This document shows positions 24,550 through 36,900 of a stretch of DNA of 64,000 bases, in pieces (position 1 is the first letter of the stretch; each line of letters starts with the position of its first letter). This DNA is from Holacanthus passer (lineage: Eukaryota; Chordata; Actinopteri; Pomacanthidae): assembly GCA_025331565.1 (NCBI GenBank), contig JAFREQ010000067.1, positions 1,302,001-1,366,000 on the forward strand, written 5' to 3'. The translations under genes were made by a program, and so were the position numbers. The notes beneath the pieces were generated by a model. That model was not told where the DNA came from. It made no database searches and worked only from the letters and a program-made list of their open reading frames with translations.

Positions 24550-25110
24550 ATTTCACCGCAGCTCCGATGGGCCCTGAAACTGGACACTCCCAAATATCCC
24601 AATTACACCTGCACTTCTTGTCCTTTTGTAATGGGAATTCTGCTTTTTTCCCTCCCCTCCCTGAATCTCTGCGAACACAAAGTGGACAATTGTCCAGCGT
24701 GGAGCTGAGACGACCTGCTCAAACATCCATGTCTGTTTTACTGGAGGCGGGCAGATCGGATGTGCTTTTAATGGCTCTATTTGGACACTGTATTAGTCTG
24801 CAGCTATGCAAGGATTTAATTCACATCTCATTCATTTTGAGAGTACATTCCTGCCGCCTTCTGTGTGATCCCTCTGCTATATGATCTTTTATTAGATTAA
24901 ATTGGCCTTCTGTAAAAAACCACGAGACGTCAGGGATCTCGAAAGTCTCAAAATAGTGCGGAAAAATTGCATTTTTTCATGATAAAATGTGGGTTTTTGC
25001 GCTCCAAGAATAGACAGCGATGGTCGATTTGTGTCATCATTAGTATTCTTTCCACATTCCCATTCGCCTGCATTGCTATTTGTGTTCAGTTCAACCTTTT
25101 TATTACCCAT
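24550..25110. promoter_or_regulatory. Candidate conserved enhancer-like element, long
   Basis: About 560 bp of unique, balanced sequence containing CCCAATTACACCTGC, TTTTAATGGCTCTATTTGG, CTATGCAAGGATTTAATTC, TTATTAGATTAAATTGGCC and CATCATTAGTATTC. The unbroken stretch, lack of simple repeats and density of TAAT words make it a strong guess for an old conserved non-coding element. No splice or coding signal was found. Confidence 0.35.
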
Positions 25111-27249
25111 TGAAAGTGATGTACTGACTATGCACAGGCCAAGGAGGCAGAGAAAGTCTCTGAGGACTCTACCCCCAGTGTTTTCGTGAGCTGATTTGCT
25201 ACCTTCTGGTTGAGCGATGATGTGCGTATCCTCTTGCCCTCAGCGAAACAAAGTGCAAGTTTGTTTGTTCAAGGTCTCCGAAAAGTGAGCGTGCGATCTC
25301 TGGCTGTGCTCTTTTGTCTCAGCGTGTCTTTTGCAACTTCGCCCCCCTCCTGCCGGCATGTCTTCTGAGCTGGCATGGCAGGGTGAGAGCTCTCCAAGCT
25401 GCCCGCAGCTTCTCATCCATCCTGCGTGGCTGTCACAAGACGAGATGGGCGCCATTCAACCCAATTAGTGAAATCCACTCTGATGTTGGGAAGAGGGGGG
25501 AAAAAAAAAAGAGAGAGAGAAATCAAATTTTTATTTCGCCCCCTGTCCGTCATCTGCCAATTTCACTGGAAGTAAGAGAGTGGCACCAATTAATGACCGT
25601 GGGCCGGAGGCGGCACCAGCACTGGCACAAGAACAGCATGTTTCAAGCGTCGGGTGGCATCATGCGAGGCCTGCTTCTCTACCGACGCTAAAGCAAATGA
25701 AATGAGACTAATAGGGAGCTCGTTTCCAGCCGCTGATTAAAAGGCCTGGGAGCTCCTGAGGCATCGCCCATGTCCAGGTTTAGGCCCGGCATCACGGGGC
25801 CTTCACATTGCTCCTGTAATGTCATTTTGGACATCAGCACGTCTGTCTCCCTGAGGTCATCCTTCTTCAGACTCTCTCATTTTGTTTGTTCTGCAGCAAA
25901 GGCGGGCTAGGAAATCTACACTTTCCTTTGGGGTGTTAATTAAGGGGAGCATCCAAAATTAATCAGCAAATTCACTAGGGCGAAGGACGATGTGTCTGAA
26001 GGCCTGGAAACAAAGTCCGTGAAGCGCCCGCGGAGAAAGGAGCCCTCGGCTATGGCCAGGCATAAAAACAAGTGCACAGACGGCGATCTGACACAAAAAT
26101 TCATGTAAGTATAAAATTTTACACTCATTTTCCCTGTCAGCTTGTCACAATGAATTATAAAGGTTGATTCGCTTATCTGGCTAAGGGAGATCACACACGC
26201 CCGGTCATCTGAACACCGTCATATGGTCAATGTCTGCTGGTGGAGACCTGCGCTAACTGCCGAGCTACAGCTGCGTCGGTAGGAGGTCGGTCACTTCTCC
26301 CACTTGTGTGGACGCTTCTCGCCCGAGACTGTGCAGACGATTTAAAATCATGTGGCCGCTTCTGAATTCAAACTGCTCCTTTTGTTTCCACCTTCAGTAA
26401 AGAATTTTCTTTTGCAAGCTTCAGCCACTTCCTTTCTCCTTTCATTCACCTTATCCCCGCTTTCATTACACCAGCATACTTAGATAACTCTCCATTTTTG
26501 TCTTTCAATTTATCTTTGGAGTTTTTTTTGCCACATTCTCTAATTAGCACAGTGCCTGCAGGCTATTTGTGACCTTTCCATATGTAAATAGATGGATGCT
26601 TCCCTCCCTCTCCCCTCTTTCTCTCCCCTCTTTCTCTCCCCGTCTCTGACTTGCAGTGACAGGATGAGCGCAGTCAGAGTGAGCCAGTGCTCATGTGTGG
26701 ATGGATGACACCACTCAAGGCATGTTTGGCAGCGGCTCCGGCGATATCAGGGAGCGAGGTGTTCGGGAGCGTGGTGATTGACAGCTGCCAGGTGTGACAC
26801 TGCCAGCCTGACACAGTGTGTAGCAACTGTCTCCTGTCACTTCCCCTCTCCTCGTCGCCCCTCACGCCGAGGCGCTGCGTCACTCACGCCGTCCTTTAAG
26901 CCCTCTCGCCCAGGGTGCTTCAGCTACCGTGCAGCTGGAGTGCACTAACTGCAGAGTGCACTTCGGAGAGGCCTCGCCGCTCAACAGCTATAGTTTCTTG
27001 ATCTGGGACGGGAGTTTGTTTTATACGTCAGAGTGGTTATTTTTGTCAAGTTGTTATTGACTAGTGGCGTGGAGAGGCCAGAGCTTTGGTCCTGTGAAGA
27101 AGCAAAACTTGACTTTTCCTCGTGGCTACTGGGAACCGAAGTCTCTGAGATTGGCCACGTGTGATAAAAGATTATCTATCAATTTTGACATCAAAAAGCC
27201 GACTGATTCAAAGCCTCAAGTTGTGTTGCATCTTTTAAAAGAAGCAGTG
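25111..27249. other. Non-coding DNA, no gene seen
   Basis: Mixed unique sequence. 25540-26180 keeps enhancer-like texture (CACCAATTAATGACCG, GGTGTTAATTAAGGGG, ATTAATCAGC). A pyrimidine-rich tract lies at 26600-26648. No supported exon. Confidence 0.4.
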
Positions 27250-27441
27250 TAATGCAATACATTTATACAAGCATGTAATTTAAGTACAGTTTTAAAGTAC
27301 TTCTGCAAATCTGAAGACTTTCTCTTGCAAGTACTTTTGATATTTTAAGTAAATTTCCTGACAATACATTTTAATGCAATGGATTATTTCTACATTGTGG
27401 CATTGCTACTGACATAAAAGATCTAAATACTTCTTCACAGT
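27250..27441 (+). mobile_element. Decayed teleost non-autonomous repeat, copy C
   Basis: Follows the 3' half of the family seen at 2205 and 12005: AGTACTTTTGATATTTTAAG, ATTTCTACATTGTGGCATTG, then AAGATCTAAATACTTCTTC before CACAG at the end. Many point changes, so an old copy. Confidence 0.62.
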
Positions 27442-28985
27442 TTAAAAGTCACATTTGAATATTGCAGAAAGGCAAACTGAGAATTTGTGTGATTGAAAAG
27501 TTGCACTGTTAAGTATTTCTTGGCTTTCATGTGATCTTTTGCTAACGTGCATGAGATTTCTGATTTGCTTTGCTGAACAGTCAGTCAGAGCATTTTCTCT
27601 CAGCAGCAAAGGGGCAGAAATGCAAAAACTATGTGCAATGGTTGGATATAGATGTTCATTAGTGGCCGAGTGGTCGCCCAACAGTTGGCTCGGTGTGTCG
27701 ATGACAAAGGGGAAAAGTATGCTTAAGGAAAAAAGTGACATTTTAAAGAGCAACAATAGTAAAGGTTTAATGTCAGACAATGTAAAGTTTCTTTCAACTG
27801 TTCATTTTTCGCTGATAGCTTTGACAGAATTCATTCTATTAATTGAAGGTTCTCCTTTCACTATTTCATATATTTTCTTTTTCCAGCATCTGATATCTTT
27901 ATTGTGCATGCAGCACAGCTGGGTGAATGAATTAGGTTACATGGAAAAACATATCAAAGGACGCTGCGAGTAGCCAACGCTGGCAAAGGCCCCGCTGAGT
28001 TTGGGGTGAATATTAACAATTCCTTCTCCCAGCTGAAGTCGAGTTACATGCAAGTTAATGTGATTCAGACACAAACTGGTGTCAGGACCCTGGTTTGAAT
28101 AATGGGCTCTCTGGCTACTCACCAGGCTCCGCTTACAGAGACAACTTTGGGGAAACAATATGAAAAGAGTACAGTGCATATGAAGTTGGTGAGACACCCT
28201 GGCTGCTGAAGAACTTTTCTCGACGCCAAAAATGGAATAAGCTGGTGGTATGAATCCCAATATGGATTCTTATTCCTCAGAGACAATCCAAAGTGTTTTT
28301 ACTCACATTAGCATACATTACAGAAGAGGCGGCGAGATTGCCAAACCAGATCACTTTAAAAGACAAATGCACACACCGACTCTGAAAGTGAACCCAGTTA
28401 TTATGGCATATTAATTGATGATAATCTTTGGTGCCAGTTCACCACTTAGAAACGTCTGATCTCTGACCTGCGCTGGTGATAAATATAGATACGGAGCGGC
28501 GAAAAGGCGGCTGATAAACACGAGCGAGCGCACGCACACACACGGCAAATAACTTAGGAGAGTTGTCATCGTCTGCACACACGCCGAGACAAGACGGAGT
28601 AAATAAAGCTGAAATATATGCGGCATAATTGTTTTACCCAGACATTACATTTAATGCATGAATAATGTCTACAAATGGCAGGTCTCTTCCTTTCATTTTC
28701 CAGAGAGAAGTGTATTTACGGACTGCCGGTGGTCCCTGGAGGCCCCCTGTCCCCCCCCCACCCAGCAGTATTTAATACCTCTAAAGTGCATAATTGCTGA
28801 TCAGAGAGTCTGCGATGCTCTGTTTGGTGTGTAAAGGACTTCTTTCAACAAGGAGAGGAGAAGGGAAGGGGGAAGGAATGCTACACCTCTGGTATCATGT
28901 GCCATATTTGTTCACAGAGGCTGGTAGTAGCAGGGACAGACACAAGCAGAGTGGCTGTCTCAATAGCGGGCCGGTATCTCTTTAC
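27442..28985. other. Non-coding DNA, no gene seen
   Basis: A 144-codon open frame at 27539-27973 (+) is long for AT-rich DNA, but its translation has no domain, no codon bias and no splice context. It is not called. Confidence 0.4.
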
Positions 28986-28989
28986 CGGG

Positions 28990-29410
28990 GTCTTTTTGTG
29001 CGAGCGAGCAGGCTTGGTTGTCGTGCAGCGCCGGCTAACCATCGGGTGCACAGAAAGCCACTTAATAAGTAAAGGCTCACAGTGTGATTCTGATCTGGCA
29101 CGGTGACCTCTAGAGAGGCACACCCACAGGCTCTCTGTGTCCCTCAGTGTCCACGTCCCCCCCGACCACAATGGACGGCGGGGACGTGACATCAACATTA
29201 GTTCCTCCCGTTCCCTCACCGAGCACCTGCTCAGCCGCCGACCGCCGCCTCCCCCCTCCTCCTCCTCCCCGCGGCCCCCAGAGTGGTGTCCCCGGCCAGG
29301 GCCAGGGCCGCGCCGCATTCCTGCCCGACACTGATGCGAGGTGACCGGACTGGCCGGTTCACACGGCCCCTGCAGTGGCGCTGGGGCCGCAGCCAGAGTC
29401 GCACGCAGAC
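28990..29410. other. GC-rich, CpG-containing patch
   Basis: Markedly GC-rich compared with its flanks, with CpG-containing words (GCAGCGCCGGCTAACC, GACCGCCGCC, GGGCCGCGCCGC), C-runs and a (GGA)n tract at its right end. It produces a 208-codon minus-strand frame that is low-complexity (Ser, Gly, Arg, Pro runs) and has no domain. It could be a CpG-island promoter, but no transcription start or exon is evident. Confidence 0.4.
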
Positions 29411-29414
29411 AGCT

Positions 29415-29450
29415 GGAGGAGGAGGAAGAGGAGGAGGAGGAGGAGGAGGA
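29415..29450 (+). repeat. (GGA)n microsatellite
   Basis: Near-perfect GGA run with one GAA interruption, encoding poly-Ser/Glu in false frames. Confidence 0.88.
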
Positions 29451-29959
29451 TGCAGGGCACAAACAGCCATAAGAGATAACAAGTAGAGTTAAAGTTGACA
29501 GGTTCAACAGAGCAGCTGAATGTCAGGAGGAGCAGCCAAAGCAGCGTCCAAAGTGAACACACACAACTTGTTAAAGTGGCAACTCAGGAGGTTTATGTGC
29601 TTTTATTTTGGTGTTTTCTTTGGTTTTCTTTTCCTTGATAAAGAGTTCTCCATCTGTGTAATATCCAGACCATCTTCTTTTTATTCAAAGCATGATTTTG
29701 CATGGTGATTATTTCGACTTAGCTGAAAATGAGTAAACACATATGTAAAAACTTTCATGAATTTGTGGCAAAGTGGATTTTACATGTATGGAAAATTTAA
29801 AGCTAAAGTTAGTTTAATTTTTATGCACATGTGCTCTTGATGTCGAGCTAAAATGTCAGACATTCAACTCTTGTTCTGTTTCCTCCACAGAAAAAAATAA
29901 TACATTGGAAGAAGATTTTTTCATACAGATGATTCACTTTTCATTTTTTTTAAAAATCC

Positions 29960-30436
29960 AAACTGTTTCTCTGCTTTTTTGTTGAATAAAGTTTAAAAAC
30001 AAAAACTTTCTGAACTTTCATAATGTTGATCCATGTAGACTGATACATATGAAACTATAATATATACTGTACTATATATCCTAAATATTGTAGTTAAACA
30101 TATAGCTTGTCCACATATTCCTGTTTAATGGTTGAATAAATTGGCCATAAAGTGGATACAGGTTGAATCACTGTTTTAATGTATCAGTAAACAATAGCAA
30201 AACGAACATTAATAATTATAATTTCAAAGCTAAAGATGCAGTTTATTTGCTCCTGAAATTAAGCCAAAGGTCGAACTTTGAACTCTCCCTGTGTCCTCGT
30301 CCTTCGTCCACTCTCGAGGAAAAAATATCCAAGAGGACGAGACTTTTTAATTAACAATTCACTTCAGTCTGGAATCTTGAAAAATGTCGTGCTCGTGTTG
30401 TTCGTCTCTCTGCTTTACTGTCGAATAAAGTGTTGT
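29960..30436 (+). repeat. Dispersed duplication of an AATAAA-bearing 3'-end-like block
   Basis: CTCTGCTTTTTTGTTGAATA followed by AAGT near 29970-29993 is repeated as CTCTGCTTTACTGTCGAATA followed by AAGT near 30408-30430, about 435 bp apart. Each carries AATAAA. They may be diverged repeat copies or alternative polyadenylation signals of an unseen transcript. The sequence between is AT-rich. Confidence 0.35.
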
Positions 30437-30439
30437 TGA

Positions 30440-33240
30440 CTGGAGAGGACGATCTTGAGAAGAGGATAAAACATTGAGGAAGAGAGATGCTAAAGAGGCG
30501 CTTTGCGCTGATTCAATGGCGCACTTACACATTTTCAATCAGAGGGTCTATTAATTATTTATAGAAAACTCCTGTATGCTATTTTTCTCATATTTGTCAG
30601 TTTCACAATGAAAAAACAATTTAAAAAAGCAGTTTTTGAACTCTGTTGCTTAAACACCAAAAAGACCAATTTATTGTCATGTTTGAATAATTAAGAAGGA
30701 ACTAACAATAATGGCGATACAATAGAAATGCAAGCTCTGTCTATTAATTAAATATAACTGCTCTCAGGCATTTTCTGTCACCCCGACTAATATTTCACTC
30801 CTTCTCAAATGCGAAGATGGGTAGCTTGTGCTATCAGGAAAGTGTTAATTAATGAAAGAAAAACCTTCAGCTTGGTGCACATATGCAGGCATAACCCCAG
30901 CTCTCGCCTTGCACTTAGACAGCCACTTATACACTCACACACACACACACACAACCTGATTAGCCGCCGTCCTTATGTGAGACCACTGTTTGTCGGTGAG
31001 CCGTTGCTCCACTTTTTTTTTTTTTTGAAGGAGAGACAGAGAATGAAAGAGAGAGGCCTGAAATAATTTGTTTAATTTGGAGCAGCTCCCAACTCAGCAG
31101 GTGAGAGGACGGGGGAGAAAGAGTGAGTGTGTTTTCTTTTTGTGCGCTGGTCTTCTCATCATATTGAGCAGGGGGGTGTTCGGCGGCAGATCAGGGTCTC
31201 ACTTCACTTGCCCCAGCTGCAGACCCTCGGTTTGTTGGTTCGGGTCATGATGACATGTGGAAAGCAACTCCCTCCCCCCTCCTCTTCCACCTCCTACCTC
31301 ACCCTTCCTCTGTCCCCTGACCCTCCAGCACCCCCTCCTCCTCCCCAACCACAAACCCAACTCCTAATTATCTCTGAATAGCAATTTTATTGAACCCTAA
31401 TTTGTAGTAATGAATTGTGATAGGTGGCGAGGCAGAGAAAGAAAAGAAAAACTTCACCCCCCCTCCACCTTATGCACACACACATGCACACACACTTCCT
31501 TTTGTTAATTGTTGGGGCTCTCACCCAGAGCTGTTGCTGATAATCAGTGTTATTCTCCCTGTTTGACCCTCGCTGACCAGATAAAATATGATTCAGTTAC
31601 ATAAGATCACATGAAAGGCAACATTAGCATGACTTTGAGAATAGATTCAGTTATTGCAATTACTGGAATTTGCAGCACCACCCGTGCAATGAACGCATTT
31701 TCTGCAGGTTGATGCAAACCTGCAGCAACAAAAACAGCAAACACAGATGTGTCGCCTTTTCATCTGAGTGCACTCCGGACCCCGGATCTCTCTTTTGGCA
31801 GCGCTCGGTCACTTGAAAAGCAGCGAGTGAAGCGGTTGAAGGGCACTCGAGCTGCGGCTGCGGCCGAGGCGATGATTCAGCCGGCAGGGCCCGCCGCAAC
31901 AGGACTCTCCATCGTCAACGGAAACAAGAGTTCTCATCAGACAGGCCGGGGTCACGGGGTCAAACCAGCCGGCCCCCGGTACAGATGAGCCTCTCTGTCT
32001 GTGTTTTCACTCTTTCTCTCTGGGGGATCGACAGAGGAGAGAGAGTGTGTGGATGTGCAGTCATTTATAAGGCCCTGTCTCAGTATCTGCAGCTTGACGA
32101 GAGCGTGTTCACATGTGATCGCGTTTAATTAATAAATAGTTGAAATTAGATTTTGTTTGACAGATGCTATTTAAAGTTTTTGAGCTGATGCATCACAGAT
32201 GTGCTTGGTCTTGATTTAAAATCCTTGCAATCGTGCAAATTTGCAGCGCTGGGTGTGATTGAGTTCATATGAAGGAGGGATGATCTGACACCCAAGAATT
32301 TGAAGAGTGGGCTGCAAAAATACTTTGAGTGCTGCACATACATTTTCTTATTCTTATAAAAGCAAAAAAGGAGCCGAGTGAATCATAATATTGAGGCATA
32401 AGAGGCGAAATGAGCCTATTTATTAGAAACAAATATTCATTTTGATGGCTTTTCTTTCTAAGTATGTAAGGATTCATCTTTGTGTGTTTTCTTTTCCTGA
32501 ATATTTTGTTCAAGGTTAAAGTTTATCACAACTTGGGAACTTAAATACCAACGCTGAATTACCAAGAACTGCCATTGGACTCCAGATCTTGAGGAGCCCT
32601 GAACGAGTTCTTTGCATACCAGTTGGTAATTTGATTAACTGCACATTTGTTTGGAAATGTGCAGCATTAAAGCATCAAAATCTGGTTTTAATTCCTTCAT
32701 TATATTAGTTTGCATTTTGCTCACATGGTGCACGTTCTTCAAGTTGTGTTTATTGAAATGATCTCTTACTTTGTTGAGCCATCCATTTAAAAAGCCTACA
32801 TCTTTTTTTTACCTGATATTTAATGACTCCCCTCCTTCCCACCACGTCGACTTCATTCACGATCGTTCCTCAATCAGTTCAATTTAAAAACAAACATCTC
32901 TTTAGCTATTTATTTGCAAACCATGTCCAAGAACATTATCCCGAGCCATGTAACATCCCAAAACAAAATAATGAATAATACCAGGGGCTTTAAAGTGCTA
33001 AAAATCCCAATAATTTAAACACCATGGTTGCTTCTTTTCCTTTCTTGTCCTCACCTACCCAGAGCGAACAAAGCCCCGGCGTCGCCAACTTTCTCCCCAT
33101 GATTGGAAGGGATCTCCAGCCTATATCTGGTCATACAAACACTGTTTGCTCTGGGCTTCCTGTCTGTGGACTTACATTACAATGTGTAGATTTAGAGATT
33201 GGGAAACTAAAGTCGGCAGGCTTTTCAGTTGGATAACGGC
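30440..33240. other. Non-coding DNA with simple-sequence patches, no gene seen
   Basis: Includes a CA run (30935-30953), a T run at 31013-31026, a pyrimidine-rich tract (31265-31355) and a small GC-rich block (31845-31985). The last gives an 80-codon frame (31749-31988 +) without recognisable features. 32180-32300 and 32520-32700 are unique and enhancer-like. Confidence 0.4.
30935..30953. repeat. (CA)n microsatellite
   Basis: Short CA run with one CT interruption at its left. Confidence 0.8.
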
Positions 33241-33243
33241 TTC

Positions 33244-33270
33244 CTCTCTCTCTCTCTCTCTCTCTCTCTC
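33244..33270. repeat. (CT)n microsatellite
   Basis: CT dinucleotide run followed by a C-rich stretch. Confidence 0.9.
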
Positions 33271-33274
33271 AGAC

Positions 33275-35514
33275 CCCCTCCTCCCCCCCCTCGGCTTCCC
33301 TCCTTCTCCAGCCCTCTGTCTGTCACACTGTCGTCCAATACCAGATGGTAGGCGTTCAACACGGAGACCAGCACCGCTAAGCTAAAATACCTGATTACAA
33401 TTCACCAATACAATTCAAATATCATGGGCAGGCTTAAGGATAATACCTCTGTAACAATATCATTTATTTTTTTCCCTGTTCCCTTTATCCTTGTTTTACT
33501 GGGAGAGGAGACTGCAAAGCCCTTTCTCAAACAGATAAAAGAAAAGATAACCTTCTTTTTTTTCCTTCTTCTGTCCTCTTCCTCTGAGGGGATTATTTAT
33601 TTCTTTTCCTCCCCCCCTTCCTGTGATCCTTCCTCATAAAGTGCCAATAAAAATAAAAGCGATAAGAAAATAATATTTCGACAAGACTTTGCTTCGCTCA
33701 ACATTTTAGGGGAATAAGTGGAGGAATAATTGAGGTGAAAATATTTATAGGATGTAAATTGTGCCCTGGTTGACATTTTGGAGGCTTGACAATAATGAAT
33801 GAAAATGTTATGCCAAATTCATATTTATGCTGTTTATTCATATTTGACAAATATATTCAAGTGCTGCACAGTCATACATATACATTGTGTTCTTGTAAAT
33901 GCATGAAGTACAGTAATAATTAAGCTTCGTATTAGTGGTGACATATTAAATAAACCTAAGGGCAGTTTTACTTTATGTAAAAAATAATAATAGATACAGA
34001 TGCAAAATGATTTAACATCCTTATTATCCTTTGATAGAATCAACATAAAAGAGACACAACCTGATGAAAGTGCAGATATTAAGTTTTACTGAAAAGCAAT
34101 TTAGGCAAAAATTTGAATTTATTTTAAAACAGATCCTTAAAAATATTTTTATTTTCTATTTTGGTATAACATTGCATCTTCATTTGTTTCACGATCTCCT
34201 TTTACTCTATGTGAAACCTTTCAGCATTTTCTCTCGAGAGCTGCAATGACTTTTTATGAACAAACGAAACTGTAATTCACATATTAATCGTGTTGTTTCT
34301 CCGGCACAAATCAAATGTCTTAAACAACAAATGCACAAAATCCAATTTAATAATCAGTAAGATTTGCAGCAAGTTTTTATGATAAACGTGCAAAACAATA
34401 TTTTACATGCAGCTTATTTTAGCTCAGTCATCCTCACTGTATCTGACTGTGTTACTTTACCACATGATAATATATAAATGTAATAAATAAAGTAAAATAA
34501 CCAAGAGAAATATTCAAAATAAAGCAGAAGTTGGTCATAATTCAAAAGCATTATTTATCACCCCTTTTCAGTTATTAATAATAAGAACCAGAAGAATTAT
34601 AGCAGATGTTAAATGTACGTAAAGTTGTTTTTGAATTTGTTGAAAACACTTTCTCATTTCAGGTTTACAAGAGTTCATATTTAAGATGAGCTCATCCTCA
34701 TCAACACTTTAAATTATTCTCACATTCAGAGTTTTTGTCCAAACTGCAAAGATGGAATTAATAATTTTTGCATTAAAAATGTCCTGAACAAACCTAAACA
34801 TAACCTCTCTGCAGACCTCCTGCCCAAAAACTTTACATGCCGACATTTTAAAAAAAATCCACAAACTGAGCTATGAAATTGATTTGACCCTCAACTTTTT
34901 AGCGACTTTTTCGCTTTAAGGAAACACAATCTCAACTTCCTGTGTGAAGCCTCATATGCATACAGATATTCACACTTTACTGCATGTGGAAACCTCATAT
35001 CTCCACAAAAGTGTTGGGGGGGGGGCACAGTTTTGAGCTTGACCCCCACATGCATGTTTTCATCCAGGTGGTTTCATGAATCCAGAGGAATTTCCCATCA
35101 CCCAGAGGAGCACGTGAACCCCCTGAAACCCCCCCCGCCTCAAATTGGAGTTGGGAGGTTTTTCGGCTGACAGGAGAGAAAGCAGCGGTTGCTCACTGTT
35201 TGGAGGCGAGCATGTTATTCTTCCATGGCCAGAGTGTGTTTTTCGCTCAGAGTGTGATCTCTGGTGTGGGCAGAGGTGCGTCTAGCCGCCCACACCACTG
35301 GCACTCCTGCCCATGTAGCACCCATAACACCAAACCATTAGTGGCATGGCAGTCTACCCACATCTCAACCACCTTCATTAGTCATTCAGCTCCTTATTTT
35401 TGTTTGGTTTCCCCTCTGGCTCCTAATTAATGCTTAATCGAAACTGCTGAACTGAGCTGGTAGAAAATTCATGAATATTAAAATCGACCCTGACGTTTTT
35501 TCTCGCTTTCTCCT

Positions 35515-35517
<3 letters not shown>
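33275..35517. other. AT-rich non-coding DNA, no gene seen
   Basis: Long AT-rich stretch (33640-34700 especially) with no open frame of interest. A G11 run lies near 35015-35026 and a C-run near 35130. 35170-35440 is more balanced and unique. Confidence 0.45.

Positions 35518-35555
<38 letters not shown>
35518..35555 (-). repeat. Poly-T run of 38 bases
   Basis: The longest homopolymer in the window. It encodes the poly-Phe/poly-Lys parts of false open frames. It could be the poly-A tail of a minus-strand retrocopy, but no retrogene body is recognisable in the adjoining sequence. The length may be unreliable in the assembly. Confidence 0.9.
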
Positions 35556-36469
35556 CCTGTTGGCTTGTCTACAGTAGTAGCCAGGCACCATTTATTTTTG
35601 TTGCTGTCAGAGATGTAAGGCGTCATGTTTCTTTCCCACTTTTCACTGTTGTAACAATGATGGAGAGGATCGTAGGCAACAGAGTCGTGTTTTGCCAATT
35701 TGAAGTGAACCGGCAGAGTTTTTCGGTGCCACTTTGAAGCGCGCCGCTTCAGTTCAGGAGGCCACTTGAATGTAGTTTCACTTTGATAGAGGCCTGTAAG
35801 TGAAGCAGACAGAAAAATCATCTGGGTTTAAGACCCTGAAGATTGCTATAAACGTAAATAGATAAACACCATAACGCCGTAGAGTCAAATCCCTCGATGC
35901 CTCTTGGATATTTTCTTGAATTGGCAGAGGAAACTTGTTAAAGAAGTTTTGTTTGAAATGGCATCCAGTAAAATAGATTTCCATTGACCTGTGCTGACAG
36001 AGCTGTTTGCAGACGGTGCGACATCCCACCACCCGATATTTGTTTTTATAAGTTCCAAACTGCAGGCTCAGCATTCGCTCTCTTATATGACCAAGGTTAC
36101 TTTCTCTGGATTGATCAAGTTTTAAAGACCGCTGCCTTGAAGATTAAAGGATTAAAGGACTCAGAGAATGCCTGATATGATGAGGAAGGGATGCTTTAAT
36201 ATTGAATATCGTTTTCGAAAAGTTACAATTTGGTCCCTCGCTTCCTCCAAAGTTTAAAGCTGTGATTAGTTTTTATTTAGAAACTCTATAGTGATCCTGA
36301 TTCGCAGCGATGCGTGCGAGGACTCCCGATTTTGGAGGAAATTTACAAATCAGATACGTTAACAAATTTACAATTATCCAGTTATTCATGCAGCTTAGAG
36401 ACGATTCCTTCTAAATGTGTTTTCTTGTTACCTCTAATGGAACATGATTATTAATGTCTCCTCGGAGGA

Positions 36470-36900
36470 TGCCCTGTCAACTCTCTTCGAGGAGAGTTTG
36501 CGAGCAGAAAATCATTTAAAAATATACACTAACCACGGCTGCTTATCATATTTTATTAAAAATGTCTGAATCCCAAATGAATTTGTTCGGCTGCACAACT
36601 TTTCCTTTCATTATTCAAAACCTAGCGCAAGATGTACTTATATATGATTGTGGAAAACACTTCTCGCAACAGCACAATCATGTTGCTGTTTGTAAAGAAA
36701 TATGTCTATATTTGTTCTGACTAAATTGATGGTGGCATTGCAGGCGAACCAAATTGAAATCTTGTGACAATTTCTCTGAAGTTACTCAAATACAATTTGA
36801 CTTCTGACAAGGGGATGCAATTTATAAAGCCGAACATGCCATCAGTGGAGCCCGGCATTTGCATAATGAGGATACTTGCATTTCCGCCAGCAATGTTTTT
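36470..36900. promoter_or_regulatory. Candidate conserved enhancer-like element with octamer
   Basis: Unique sequence containing a perfect POU octamer ATTTGCAT at 36857-36864, followed by AATGAGGATACTTGCATTTC. Nearby are TTATTAAAAATG and CAAATGAATTTGTTC. Octamers next to Sox- or TAAT-type words are typical of neural enhancers. Function and target are unknown. Confidence 0.32.

Noticed and set aside
27539..27973. 144-codon frame in AT-rich DNA
   Set aside because: Long for its composition, but no codon bias, no domain, and a mutated repeat copy lies just upstream. Chance is the simpler explanation.
28881..29507. 208-codon open frame on the minus strand
   Set aside because: The longest frame in the window, but it lies in GC-rich simple sequence. 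The translation is runs of Ser, Gly, Glu and Arg with no domain or splice logic.
35423..35821. 132-codon minus-strand frame with a long lysine run
   Set aside because: The lysine run is the poly-T tract at 35518; the rest shows no protein-like features.
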